Source of the DNA: a virus
Reading direction: 5' to 3' (one strand)
Length of the DNA: 39,783 nt
IMG/VR virus record: IMGVR_UViG_3300024262_000092
Span: 1-39,783 of that record
Of this stretch, positions 21,069 through 30,565 are shown piece after piece (position 1 is the first letter of the stretch; every line of letters begins with the position of its first letter). Both the position numbers and the translations under genes were made by a program. Below the pieces are notes generated by a model. It made no database searches, had not been told where the DNA came from, and worked only from the letters and a program-made list of their open reading frames with translations.

Positions 21069-22511
21069 TTATAAATCTGTTGCCTTTTTCTTTTTGAGCA
21101 ATTCCCATGGATAGGTTAATGTTTCCGGCGTTTTTATCGGGGGTTCTCCCTGTTGAGTAGGGGAATATTTAAACCCTGGTTTAAAGTTTTTCTGTCTGCT
21201 TATGCTCTGCTCTTCGGGGCTTATTTTTAAACTGTCAGCCTGCTCCCTTGTCCAATCTCCGGCCTCAACACCTTTTTCCAAAACCTCCATGGCCGTAGTT
21301 GGATCGCTTTGCAACAATTCATCCCAGGAATCTTTAAACCTATCAAAGGTAGATCCCTGCTGCTGGCCGATAACCTGGGCCGGATTAGCTCCGGAAGTAA
21401 GAGACGTCCTTCCTCCCATTGCGGCTCCCATTGCGGAAGAAGCCCCTTTGAGAACTTCCACAACTTCTTTATCATCAGGAAACGGAAGTTGGTGGCCAAG
21501 GTAATCATACCTCGGTTTATACAGTTCCTTTACAATTGAAGAATACATGGCCGACATGGTTTTTTGTGTGCTGTCTCCATTAAATTCCATAGCCATAGAA
21601 TTATCAAAAATTGCCTGTTCTGCTTCGCTCAGGTCCACACCGGCCAACATCTTTTCTGTGATTTCATTGGCCTGGGTTACAGTAGCCCCAGCATACATCA
21701 TGGTTCGCTGGGTTCCACGTTTTAATCCTTCCCGCTCGGCAGCGGTACGGAGATTGTTCTGAGCATTTAGGAATCCAATTTGATTCGCGCCTCTTACGCG
21801 CTCTCGCTCCATTGCAGCATTGGCTGTATATTCAGCAATCCATTTCTGATTGGCACTGGATGAAAGCATTTGCAAATACCCTTGTTTGATAGTTGCCTCC
21901 CGATACGCCTTTTCATCAATCTGCTTTGAAGCAGCGAGATCATAATTCATCTGTGCCAAAGTCTGATCGTTAGCTTCTTTTTCTTGCTGGAAGGTAAGGG
22001 TTTTATCAAACTGTTCTCCGCTCTGTTTTACTTTGGTTTCTTCAATCTCCAGGCGACGACCTTCTATACCAAGCGTTTTCTCACGATATTCCTTGGTTTC
22101 CTTTCGTTCTTCAGCCTGGGCCTGTTGCCGCTGCTGCTCAATAAGATAAGCCTGTCTGCGCTGGATGATGTTCGCCAGGGCCTCTCCCGGTCGATTAGAC
22201 GCGGCTACAGCAAGGGCATCGGGCAATCCCTGTAAAAGACGCTGAACCCAGCCTGATTTTTGTATCCACGGAACAGCGTCTCCCTTCTCCCCTTCTTTGC
22301 CTTCTTTATCAGGAACCGCGTCTGCCGCCATTTCTGCGGCAGTTTTAGGCTTGTCTTCTTTCAGAAGACGCTGCACAATTGACTGTTCTTCCTGGAAGCC
22401 CGGTTGGTTTCTCTTGGTTCCGAAAGGATCTCCGAAAAGTGTCCCTTCTTCCTCGGGAAAAAGCGAAGATAATTTACTGTTGTCACCAGAAAGTCCTGTT
22501 AAATAATCCAT
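21069..22511 (-). CDS. Internal virion protein, helical, 480 aa
   Basis: The protein has an acidic start (MDYLTGLSGDNSKLSSLFPE), a Lys/Glu linker, a long Gln/Glu-rich coiled coil (about residues 115-190, AYLIEQQRQQAQAEERKETK onwards), then helical segments and a Pro-rich tail. Its place between two other large helical virion genes suggests a P22 gp7/gp20/gp16-like or T7 core-like ejection protein, by synteny only. GGGGATAAATC precedes the ATG. Confidence 0.6.
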   Translation of the reverse strand: MDYLTGLSGDNSKLSSLFPEEEGTLFGDPFGTKRNQPGFQEEQSIVQRLLKEDKPKTAAEMAADAVPDKEGKEGEKGDAVPWIQKSGWVQRLLQGLPDALAVAASNRPGEALANIIQRRQAYLIEQQRQQAQAEERKETKEYREKTLGIEGRRLEIEETKVKQSGEQFDKTLTFQQEKEANDQTLAQMNYDLAASKQIDEKAYREATIKQGYLQMLSSSANQKWIAEYTANAAMERERVRGANQIGFLNAQNNLRTAAEREGLKRGTQRTMMYAGATVTQANEITEKMLAGVDLSEAEQAIFDNSMAMEFNGDSTQKTMSAMYSSIVKELYKPRYDYLGHQLPFPDDKEVVEVLKGASSAMGAAMGGRTSLTSGANPAQVIGQQQGSTFDRFKDSWDELLQSDPTTAMEVLEKGVEAGDWTREQADSLKISPEEQSISRQKNFKPGFKYSPTQQGEPPIKTPETLTYPWELLKKKKATDL

Positions 22512-22514
22512 GAT

Positions 22515-23507
22515 TTATCCCCATGCTCCGATAGCGGCAGAGCCCAAGGCCCCGCCTACTCCAAGAACAGTTTGCCACCATTCAGGTTTATTTTCCTGAA
22601 CAAGATCCATTTGATTCGCCCAATCGCCTTCCTTCGCCCAATAGCTGAAGTCAAGCTGATCCGCTCTCAGGTCAAGATCCCCGAGCCCAAGTTCTCTTTT
22701 TAGATCAAGCTCGGCCATAGTAGTAGCCATCCGTGACCTTGCCCCTATTTCAGCCGCTTTCAGGTTGGCTGAAGCCATCGCTCTTGTTGCGTTCGCTCCG
22801 GAAGCAGCGGCATTTTCCGAAGCCTGTGCCGCTCGTACTCTTGCCCTGGTATCAGATGCCGCCATTGCCCCTTTTTGAACCCTGTCTGCCAGGGTGTTCT
22901 GTTGTCCAAGTCTGGCCATTGCATCGTTGGCCTCAATACCGGCCAATGTGCGGGCCTGTCCTTCCAGCATCCGGCCGCCTGATTCTCCGGCTACAGTAGA
23001 CCGCTGCATACCGCGGCCAAACAAGTCTTCCAATAAGGCGTCTTTTTCGGTAGTGAATACTCCCTGGGCCTGGAGCATTTGAGCTTCACGAGCCTTGGCA
23101 AAAGCAGCCAGGGTTTGAGCGTCTAACTGAGGAAGTCCTTCACGCATTAAAATTGCTTCCAGGTCGGCATTAGCCCCGGGACCTGTACCGAAGACATTCC
23201 CCCCGCCCCCCAGGCTCATATCAACACCAGTTCCTCCACCTAGAACTTTTTTCCAATATTCCTCATCAAAACCTTGTCCAGCTACCGGAGTGTTGGCTCC
23301 TGCCCCTGCATTTCCCCCGGCAGCGGCAGCAGGATCAGAAGGCGCTCCGGTGTTTTGGTGGGTAACTCCATCGGCGTCAGTCCAGGTTGACAAGGAAGGA
23401 TATGTCGTCTTGGTTCCTGCCCCTTGTCCGGCCCCAAATTGCGCCTGGAGTTGATCATAGACATTGTTATTTTGAAATTTGTTCAGCAGGTCAGCATAAA
23501 CGCTCAT
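22515..23507 (-). CDS. Internal virion protein, Gly/Ala-rich, 330 aa
   Basis: It has a Gln- and Gly-rich first third (FGAGQGAGTKTTYPSL, GGNAGAGANTPVAGQG), then a long Ala-rich helix (about 110-290; QTLAAFAKAREAQMLQAQG and beyond), and a hydrophobic Gly/Ala C-terminus (TVLGVGGALGSAAIGAWG) that could insert into membranes. First of the three candidate ejection proteins after the nozzle. AAGGAGTTTATA precedes the ATG, which overlaps the nozzle stop by one base. Confidence 0.6.
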   Translation of the reverse strand: MSVYADLLNKFQNNNVYDQLQAQFGAGQGAGTKTTYPSLSTWTDADGVTHQNTGAPSDPAAAAGGNAGAGANTPVAGQGFDEEYWKKVLGGGTGVDMSLGGGGNVFGTGPGANADLEAILMREGLPQLDAQTLAAFAKAREAQMLQAQGVFTTEKDALLEDLFGRGMQRSTVAGESGGRMLEGQARTLAGIEANDAMARLGQQNTLADRVQKGAMAASDTRARVRAAQASENAAASGANATRAMASANLKAAEIGARSRMATTMAELDLKRELGLGDLDLRADQLDFSYWAKEGDWANQMDLVQENKPEWWQTVLGVGGALGSAAIGAWG

Positions 23508-26500
23508 TATAAACTCCTTGCTCTTTTCCCGGTTAAAGGGGTGATCTCAAAATATTGAGATTCCAATTCAAATGCTTCCGCTCCGGCATTAACCACATCA
23601 ACCTGCAATCTTTTCCATCGCCTTCTTCCTGTTATCAGTTTTCTAATAAACAAGGGAAGCCCGGTTGCGGCTGCCCCGGTGTCTATCGTATAAGTATGTA
23701 CCGGTGTGGTGACTCCATCATAAAGTAAATTCACAGTTAAGGTAAGGGCCGCTGTTCTTTTTACTACCTCTATCCCCCAGCGTAATATCTCTTTGCGTCG
23801 ATCCGGAACCTGTAAATCAAACTCTTTGGTTTTGATCCTGGTGGTAAATGGAGTTCCTGCGTCTGTCCAAACTGATTCGTCCTGTTTGTATAACTTGTCG
23901 CTTCCGATATAAAGTTCATTAACTCCATCTACTTCCACAATAGCAAAAGCAGTTCCGACGATCGCGCCGGTAAAGACTGTCCACTTCAGCTTCCCATTTA
24001 AACTGTCTTTCATATCCAAGACATAAGTTTTATCTACAACTCCGTCATTGTCAGTATCTATGGAAATCCAATATTGAGATTTCTTTGGCCAGTACAAGGC
24101 GGGGAAGCGCAGGTTTGATAATTTCATTCCCCGCAAATCAGATATCTTCTTGGAGAGAAGGACTGTTTCAAAATCCCCCAGCTTTTCAGCCGATCCCAGG
24201 GTTGTCAATCCTTCACTTGACAGGAAAAGCAGGTCATCTAAAACGCTTTTAGTACTCTCACCGGAGACAGCACCGGAATTTTTAGTAACAAGTTCAAGCG
24301 ACCATTTTGAATCTGCGGTATTTGGAACCCCGGCCAGGATCCGATAAATATGCTTCCGTTTGAAAATGACTAACATTCCCTTATGCGCTTCCATCCCACT
24401 AGCAATATCGCCATCGTCAGGGAACACATCCAGAGAACCGGCCAGGGTGTCGGTAAAATCAGTTCCGTCTCCCAGCTTGGAATAAAAAACGCTATTCCCG
24501 GCCAAGATAAAAAGACGATGATTCCACACTTCCAGTTGAGTAGCCGCAACCTCCTGTTCCGGAAAGTTTTGAACCTCTTGTAAACTACTGGTTTCACCAT
24601 CCCAATAAACGACCTGAGAGTAGCCAAATTTCGTCACCACGCCATCATCGTCTATAACCTGGGGGGATACCCCATGTACTCCAAATAAAACGCCGTCAAG
24701 CACGCCCCATCGCCAAAACCCGTCAACAGGGATCTTTAACGCGCCGTTAATTACTTCAAAGATACCAGAGCCGATTTCAGTCAGGACGTGATTTCCTTCA
24801 GTGACAACAAGGGCATCCACCCCTTGTTCGTTTTTAAGCTGGAAGATTGAGGATACAATACTTCGGAAAGGCATACCAACTACCCGTAACGCAGTAATTC
24901 TGTCAATGGTAGAACAGGGGCAATAAATATCAAACCCTGCCGCATCAACTAACTTACATCCAGCAAGGTTGGCAGAATCAACAAGGTCATCGAGCAGCAC
25001 CGGAGCGGTCGGATCGGAAACGTCATATAGGGAAATTTTGGTTGCCCCTGGCACTCCAACCCATAGAATTTTATCAACCGGAACATACCTGATTCCATAA
25101 GCCCCGGTTAGGCTGGCAATCTCATTGTCAAATACTGGCGCAGTCACATCGCTTATGTCGTAAATCCTTACTGAATTTCCGGCATTTGTTGTGGCATACA
25201 GGTATGTGCCATCTGAATCACACCTCATCGCTGGCTGGCTAGCATCATTTAAGGAACCGATCAGGTACGGAGAAAAGGGAATTTTCACATCCCATACATT
25301 TATATAGTTCGTTCCAATTCCGCACAGGTAATCAGCATCAAGAAAAACCAGGCCATCAAGGGCAGCATATTTGGTTGCTTTGTGAAGGGCAGCTACTAAG
25401 GTTATTGATCCTGGCAGCTTGATATCAATTACGTTTAGATACCCGGGAGCAGAAACATAAGCAAATTCTTCTTTGGCATCTACCACTACCGCATTACATG
25501 AAGTGAGGCTGACTGTCGTGATAAAGCTCATTTCAGTGATACCAAGAGGATTAGAAACATCGTAGACCACAACTCCGTTATAGGTTTTGCTGGCTGCGAT
25601 AATATACTTTCCACCACCGAACCAGGCTAGATCCACCGCACCGTTTAATTTTGTTGCGTCTGTTATTTGACCATATTGTTTGAGAGAAGCTGGCTCTCTT
25701 ATATCAATGATTGAAATTGCATCGCTGGTTTTTGAAGCAGCAGCAAGAGTCTGTCCATAATGTTTCACGCACCAGACTTCATCAAGAGGTACATTTGACA
25801 GTTCCCATTTGAGAGTGAAATTTTGAACTACTTCCGCACGAATGATAGTAACGAGAGCAGAAATATCTGTAGAAAAAACGTAGCCATCTTTAAGATGAAC
25901 ACCAGCCGGAGAAGCCAGGTTTACAGCATCAACGTAAACATATTCCTGAATCCAGGGCCAGGAACTTACGTTTATAAGGACAAGGGCATCGCTTGAACCG
26001 CTTCCGATATATAAAGTATCTGTATTGGCATCGTGCCAGGGCCATTCATTTGCCCGATCCATTAACGGAAAAGAAGCAGCTTTTTTCACTACTGGCAAAA
26101 GAGGATCTGATAAATCCCATTCAGTTACAATTGAAGATGCCACATCGAAGCCCCAGATAGTTGTGTAATCACGCTGTAGGATGAATTTGTTGGCCCGGGC
26201 GGTTGCCACATCATTTCCCAGGATCGGAGCAGCCGGGTCGCTGATATCAAAGGTTGACAGAATGGTGGCACTGGAAGCGTATAAGATTTTTTCAACAGGA
26301 TTTATCTCTGCCCTCGAAGCCTGGCCTGTCCAGGTATATTTCCCAACTTGCGTAGGCGTATCATTTTCAACACTTATGATCAAGATATTTTTTGATGAAG
26401 CCGATCCATTGGCAGTAGCTACATAGGGCAAGCCATCATCACCAAAGTAGAAACCGCATCCACCACTTCCACCGCCATCAGAGAAGGCCACAGCGATAGG

Positions 26501-28021
26501 ATCATCGGAAGAATCTCTCAAAACAGCGATCTTTCCGGTTGAACTATTGAAACTGTAAATCACTATTCCGGCTTGTCCACCAGCGTTTAATGATACCCAG
26601 GCATAAAGCCTGGTCATGGCAGGATTCCAGCAAACATCCACTACATAATCGTAAGTATATCCACCTGCTACAAAATAAGAACCAGGATTGTCATAATCAA
26701 CTTCTTTAATAATGGCAGGATCTTCCCTGTCAAAAACCCGAATAACCTTAACAGCACCATGTTCATAAGCAACAACCCATCTGTCATCAGGCGTTGCCCT
26801 GGAAACATAACCAAAAGCAGAAGTGTAAGCATCAGATGTAACCGTTTGGAAAGGCAAAGGTACATGAAGTTTCACGCACAGCAGGTAATCATCGGCTGCA
26901 CTTACCATGAACAAATAATCATCTACCAAAACCGCATCTATGATCTGGTCAAGTCTCCCTGGAATCATAATATCGGAAATGATTACCGGGGCCGTGGGAT
27001 CGGCAATGTTGACCATCGTTAAAGAATCGCTCCAGTAGCATGGACAAATAATAATATTGCCTCTTTTATATGTCCAGGTATCTATCTTGTTCAGCCTGAC
27101 CGCATCCACCAGAGTAGCCGTGATCGTCACTGTTACTTCATCGGAAGCGTCCAGCACGATAAAGGTATCGTCGGTTGCGGAAAGCATATAGACATAATTC
27201 TCATCAGCCTGAACCGGGCCTACGTCATTGAGAGCCACAGCGTCAAGATGGCTTACCACCAGGGAAATTGCAGCCGGATTTGAAACGTCGAATACATGAA
27301 GCTCGTCAGTTCCCTGGTTGGTCTGGTAAAGACGGTTCGTATCAGGCACATGGGCGATCCATTTGCCTCCGGAGTGAGCAGTAATTTTATTGCTTTCGCT
27401 GATTCCTGTTCCAAGGTCGGATATATCCAGCACAACCAAAGAGCCATGAGCCCCGGCATCATCATTGGCACAGTAGAGGTAATCACCATCACGAATGATT
27501 TGGTGTATCCAATCAAGATTGGTAGCGTCAGTGTGCTTTCTTACCCATGTTGAGTTTGCCGGATCGGAAATATCGAACACATGGACGCTACCATTCCAGC
27601 GATCTGCAACCAGCAGGTAGTCACCATGTTTCACGGCATCCACAGGGTAGACCATCGCTCCATCTTTGCAGGAGCCTTTAAATATAGGCTTTTCAGGATC
27701 AGTGATATCCACGATAAAAACAACATCGGTTGCTCCGGTGTCACAGACAAAAAGCAAGTTACTGTCAGCGTCATAAGCCAGTTTAGTTGGGGAATCAATT
27801 TTGATATTATTGATCATCCCTTTAAGGACAATGCTTGTGGCGGCCGAAGAAACTGCGGTCATACCTGGCCTTGTAGTCAACTCTCCCGACTTGTTATATT
27901 CCAGGTTTTCGAGCAACACAAATTCATTATCAGCAATATCGTTAGGCGGCTGCGCGGTATTCATTCCTCCGCTGACGTCCTGTAAATTTATCGACTGATA
28001 TTTTACATTCTGATCACTCAT
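23507..28021 (-). CDS. Tail nozzle/hub protein with inserted LVIVD beta-propellers, 1504 aa
   Basis: The first 65 residues (SGGMNTAQPPNDIADNEFV, LENLEY, GELTTRPGM) and the last 450 (SIVSSIFQLKN, HRLFILAGNSVFYSKLGDG, DDGDIASGMEAHKGMLVIFK, KHIYRI) match the podovirus nozzle or P22 gp10-like hub. Between them (about 70-1050) lie some 18 repeats of the form h-h-h-h-D-I-S-D-P-x-x-P (FDISDPAN, FDVSNPAA, FDISDPAAP, YDVSDPTAP), that is LVIVD-type propeller blades. Nozzle proteins usually have about 600-700 residues. The insert could bind the host surface. ATGA overlap with the upstream gene. Confidence 0.8.
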   Translation of the reverse strand: MSDQNVKYQSINLQDVSGGMNTAQPPNDIADNEFVLLENLEYNKSGELTTRPGMTAVSSAATSIVLKGMINNIKIDSPTKLAYDADSNLLFVCDTGATDVVFIVDITDPEKPIFKGSCKDGAMVYPVDAVKHGDYLLVADRWNGSVHVFDISDPANSTWVRKHTDATNLDWIHQIIRDGDYLYCANDDAGAHGSLVVLDISDLGTGISESNKITAHSGGKWIAHVPDTNRLYQTNQGTDELHVFDVSNPAAISLVVSHLDAVALNDVGPVQADENYVYMLSATDDTFIVLDASDEVTVTITATLVDAVRLNKIDTWTYKRGNIIICPCYWSDSLTMVNIADPTAPVIISDIMIPGRLDQIIDAVLVDDYLFMVSAADDYLLCVKLHVPLPFQTVTSDAYTSAFGYVSRATPDDRWVVAYEHGAVKVIRVFDREDPAIIKEVDYDNPGSYFVAGGYTYDYVVDVCWNPAMTRLYAWVSLNAGGQAGIVIYSFNSSTGKIAVLRDSSDDPIAVAFSDGGGSGGCGFYFGDDGLPYVATANGSASSKNILIISVENDTPTQVGKYTWTGQASRAEINPVEKILYASSATILSTFDISDPAAPILGNDVATARANKFILQRDYTTIWGFDVASSIVTEWDLSDPLLPVVKKAASFPLMDRANEWPWHDANTDTLYIGSGSSDALVLINVSSWPWIQEYVYVDAVNLASPAGVHLKDGYVFSTDISALVTIIRAEVVQNFTLKWELSNVPLDEVWCVKHYGQTLAAASKTSDAISIIDIREPASLKQYGQITDATKLNGAVDLAWFGGGKYIIAASKTYNGVVVYDVSNPLGITEMSFITTVSLTSCNAVVVDAKEEFAYVSAPGYLNVIDIKLPGSITLVAALHKATKYAALDGLVFLDADYLCGIGTNYINVWDVKIPFSPYLIGSLNDASQPAMRCDSDGTYLYATTNAGNSVRIYDISDVTAPVFDNEIASLTGAYGIRYVPVDKILWVGVPGATKISLYDVSDPTAPVLLDDLVDSANLAGCKLVDAAGFDIYCPCSTIDRITALRVVGMPFRSIVSSIFQLKNEQGVDALVVTEGNHVLTEIGSGIFEVINGALKIPVDGFWRWGVLDGVLFGVHGVSPQVIDDDGVVTKFGYSQVVYWDGETSSLQEVQNFPEQEVAATQLEVWNHRLFILAGNSVFYSKLGDGTDFTDTLAGSLDVFPDDGDIASGMEAHKGMLVIFKRKHIYRILAGVPNTADSKWSLELVTKNSGAVSGESTKSVLDDLLFLSSEGLTTLGSAEKLGDFETVLLSKKISDLRGMKLSNLRFPALYWPKKSQYWISIDTDNDGVVDKTYVLDMKDSLNGKLKWTVFTGAIVGTAFAIVEVDGVNELYIGSDKLYKQDESVWTDAGTPFTTRIKTKEFDLQVPDRRKEILRWGIEVVKRTAALTLTVNLLYDGVTTPVHTYTIDTGAAATGLPLFIRKLITGRRRWKRLQVDVVNAGAEAFELESQYFEITPLTGKRARSL

Positions 28022-28371
28022 AGAATTGCCCCTGTTAGATCCATGACCACTATTTTAGCTCCATCAAAATGAAGCGAATGTCCAATTCCGAGAGAGAGAA
28101 CTTTAGGGATTAAATATCGCGGGTTCCCGCCATTGCCAGGATCAAGGCATAGAGTTATATCAACCGCGGCAACGTGTTTATTCACCAAGATTATTGAAAC
28201 GATTGAAACGGCAGCAGAGGCAGTATAAAGAACGCTCGTCAGGGTAGTCCCAAGGACACCAGAAGCCAGCCTGGCAAAGGTTCCTCCAGCCAGACCGCAT
28301 ATTGTGTAGTCAACGACAGCATCTACGCTGGCCCCACCCTCAATCACATCTGTGTCATTCAAGCAAATCAT
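28018..28371 (-). CDS. Small virion-associated protein, 117 aa
   Basis: It is beta-rich and mildly hydrophobic (VLYTASAAVSIVSIILVNKH, PRYLIPKVLSLGIGHSLHFD), like small phage proteins linked to fibers or capsid spikes. It lies between the fiber-like and nozzle genes. AGGAGAACCAGG precedes the ATG. The precise role is unknown. Confidence 0.55.
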   Translation of the reverse strand: MICLNDTDVIEGGASVDAVVDYTICGLAGGTFARLASGVLGTTLTSVLYTASAAVSIVSIILVNKHVAAVDITLCLDPGNGGNPRYLIPKVLSLGIGHSLHFDGAKIVVMDLTGAIL

Positions 28372-28381
28372 CCTGGTTCTC

Positions 28382-28849
28382 CTATAAAGTTCCTAACACC
28401 GCAGCAACTTCAAACGTAGCCAAGGCAGAGGCGTGTTTACCATCTAACGTATCAGCATCAAGTCCATTTCCAGGACCAGTAAGCAGCCATCCCAAAGCGA
28501 TTTTACCAGCGGCATCAGCCAGGGGGATAGTAGTCGCAGCCGGAGTAGCAGAGATAGGCTGAAGGTCGGTTACTTGGGCCTTGGTGTGGGTATGAATAGC
28601 TGTAGCGAAAGCCGTTGCTTCAAGACCATCCAAAAGATCAGCATTAAGCCCGACAATTAATTTCCCAGCGGCCTTAATCCCAATAAGAAACGGGGCTACT
28701 TCAAGCGGATTGAAGGTATGCTGAACGGTAATTTCACGAGCGATAGCTTTATGCACGTACTGAAGATGACCGTCAGTATCACGATTAAGGGTATCGTCAT
28801 GATTAATCGTCTCTCCGGCTTGCTGTGCGTATTCTCTTTTTCGGGACAT
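28382..28849 (-). CDS. Short tail-fiber-like protein, 155 aa
   Basis: GLNADLLDGLEATAFATAIH followed by THTKAQVTDL, and GNGLDADTLDGKHASALATF, are the D-x-L-D-G-x-x-A repeats typical of phage tail fibers and receptor-binding trimers. The protein is far shorter than most fibers, so it may be an anchor or a chaperone-like cap for a receptor-binding part elsewhere, such as the nozzle insert. It lies between the neck adaptor and a small virion gene. Confidence 0.7.
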   Translation of the reverse strand: MSRKREYAQQAGETINHDDTLNRDTDGHLQYVHKAIAREITVQHTFNPLEVAPFLIGIKAAGKLIVGLNADLLDGLEATAFATAIHTHTKAQVTDLQPISATPAATTIPLADAAGKIALGWLLTGPGNGLDADTLDGKHASALATFEVAAVLGTL

Positions 28850-28858
28850 ACCTTCTCA

Positions 28859-29923
28859 CTAATTTCTGAATCTCCCTGGCGGCAATCTTACAGGATTGAA
28901 TGAGCCGCGATTAGGGAGATCCGTTGGTTGAAATCTGCTAAATGCACCCCGGGGATGATTATAAGAATGTTTCAAACTCTTACGATGGCCCAGATACATG
29001 CTGTATGTACGGTCAAAACTCTCCCATTCCCTTTCGTGCCGGTGAGCATAAGCCAGGGCGCCTTCATGAAGCAAACTCAGAAACTCATTGGGAACCGGGA
29101 TGCTGGCGATAGTCCTGATAGAAACGTTGTCTACCGTTCCATCAAAATCAGCAGATGGTGTAATTGAAAAAACCACAGCTCCAGAGGCCGCGGCCTTAAA
29201 GTTACCACTACCGGAATCCGTAAACTCTTTTGTCGCTCCGGTTAAGAAGATAAACTCTCCGTCAACATCAAAGGTTACGGATCCAGCGGTCCTCCCGCTG
29301 ATAGTAAAGCTGATCTGATAGGTAATCCCTTCCGCTACTGTTACGTTCTGACTCAGGGCATCGACAAAAGTTAGATCGTGCTGGGCCGCACCGGCAGCCC
29401 AAGTCCAGTTTGTTGCTGTCCAGGCTGACAGGTCCGCAGCAAATTCACCGTCTGTTACCAGTTCGCTTCCCAGGGGAGCATTGCTTAATCGTGTTGGCCT
29501 CCCTACACAGTTAAGCTCGATAACCTTAATCCCGTTTGGTATGGGGAAAAAGCCTATCTTGCCGGTAACTGTAGTTGGATTGAAGGCGTCATGGTAAAAA
29601 TACCGTGGAGTGCCTGTATCTTCCATATTGTAACTACCGGCAAATAGATGATCTTTGGAACGATATTCAATTATCTCCCCTGTCGTCTGAATCCTGGCTG
29701 AAGATATATCCCTTACATCTACCGAGAGATCATAAGTTCTTTGCAAAGCTACGGTAGTTATTTCCTGAAGGATATAATTAAACCTCCAGTCCATGTCATC
29801 CCCAACCTCATCAAAAACCCTTTGAATCCAGCCATAGGCAAGAGAAAGCGCATCGGCGTCAGTTGAATCTTCCCCAAGTTCATCCAAAACTTCAGCCGCT
29901 AATTGATTCAGTGTTTTAGCCAC
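28859..29923 (-). CDS. Neck adaptor (gatekeeper) with jelly-roll-like insert, 354 aa, GTG start
   Basis: Residues 1-145 (LNQLAAEVLDELGEDSTDAD, VGDDMDWRFNY, VIELNCVGRPTRLSN) and 274-354 (IPVPNEFLSLLHEGALAYAH and a basic tail) resemble the adaptor below the portal of podoviruses. About 152-271 is an inserted domain (GSELVTDGEFAADLSAWTAT, VDNVSIRT) that looks like a carbohydrate-binding jelly-roll module. Start is GTG at 29923 behind AAAGGATAG; no ATG is near. Together with the nozzle, this is a second neck protein with an inserted domain. Confidence 0.75.
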   Translation of the reverse strand: MAKTLNQLAAEVLDELGEDSTDADALSLAYGWIQRVFDEVGDDMDWRFNYILQEITTVALQRTYDLSVDVRDISSARIQTTGEIIEYRSKDHLFAGSYNMEDTGTPRYFYHDAFNPTTVTGKIGFFPIPNGIKVIELNCVGRPTRLSNAPLGSELVTDGEFAADLSAWTATNWTWAAGAAQHDLTFVDALSQNVTVAEGITYQISFTISGRTAGSVTFDVDGEFIFLTGATKEFTDSGSGNFKAAASGAVVFSITPSADFDGTVDNVSIRTIASIPVPNEFLSLLHEGALAYAHRHEREWESFDRTYSMYLGHRKSLKHSYNHPRGAFSRFQPTDLPNRGSFNPVRLPPGRFRN

Positions 29924-29929
29924 GGGTTA

Positions 29930-30298
29930 CTATCCTTTCAGGATCTTCTTCTTTGCGCGTTCCTTCTTCTCCCGGGCATCTCCCAGCCATTGTGTAGGAA
30001 CTTCGTCGGCATGGATCAGAAGTTGAGAAGCCTGGGTGTGAACCAGTTCTTTATGCTTCTGAACAGCTTCCCTGGCCCTGGCCTGGGTAGCCGCGTCCAT
30101 ACCTTTTTCGTCTTCGGTATCGTAATAAGGGGGAAGGTCGTTTTGGGCGCAAAGATCGAAACCGCAGATTTCACAAACCGCAGGGGTAAGTTCAATCCTG
30201 GTGCAGATTTTATTAAACTTATCAACCTTCTTGGTTGATGTGATGAACATTATTTCTGCCGGTCTTTTCTCCGGCTGTGCCTGTTTTGATTCAGCCAT
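29930..30298 (-). CDS. Unknown virion-region protein, 122 aa
   Basis: It is a charged protein with a CEICGFDLC segment (Cys pair) near residue 43 and a helical Lys-rich C-terminus. Possibly a small head-completion or zinc-binding protein; no family recognised. GTGAGGAAAT precedes the ATG, after the palindrome at 30317. Confidence 0.55.
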   Translation of the reverse strand: MAESKQAQPEKRPAEIMFITSTKKVDKFNKICTRIELTPAVCEICGFDLCAQNDLPPYYDTEDEKGMDAATQARAREAVQKHKELVHTQASQLLIHADEVPTQWLGDAREKKERAKKKILKG

Positions 30299-30316
30299 AT
30301 TTCCTCACTTTAAAAA

Positions 30317-30332
30317 TGTTTCACATGAAACA
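30317..30332. promoter_or_regulatory. parS-like 16-bp palindrome
   Basis: TGTTTCACATGAAACA differs from the bacterial chromosomal parS form TGTTTCACGTGAAACA by one base. It lies in a 40-bp gap between two late genes. Read leftward it could also form a weak stem (TGTTTC/GAAACA) followed by TTTTT, an attenuator-like alternative. Confidence 0.5.
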
Positions 30333-30338
30333 ATATGA

Positions 30339-30506
30339 TTAACCTTCTGAGCTTGCACCAGCGGTTTCTAAATCTGAAATTACCGAAGCAATCGCAGCAG
30401 CAGCCGTGGTGGACACATCAGCTTCAGGATGTAACAAGGCTTTCTGATAAGCCTTTTTCAAGAGTCTCATCAAGCCCATTGTTTCCTGTTTTCCTGCCAT
30501 AGCCAT
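30339..30506 (-). CDS. Small head-region protein, 55 aa
   Basis: ATG at 30506 follows GGAGG with good spacing (inside the end of the upstream gene), and the frame encodes MAMAGKQETMGLMRLLKKAY and an Ala-rich helix. It is tightly packed between the decoration-like gene and the next gene. Function unknown. Confidence 0.6.
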   Translation of the reverse strand: MAMAGKQETMGLMRLLKKAYQKALLHPEADVSTTAAAAIASVISDLETAGASSEG

Positions 30507-30565
30507 AATGGCCTCCAGTTTTAAATGGATGCGGAGAGCCCCGAAAGACTCTCCAGGTTTTAGGT

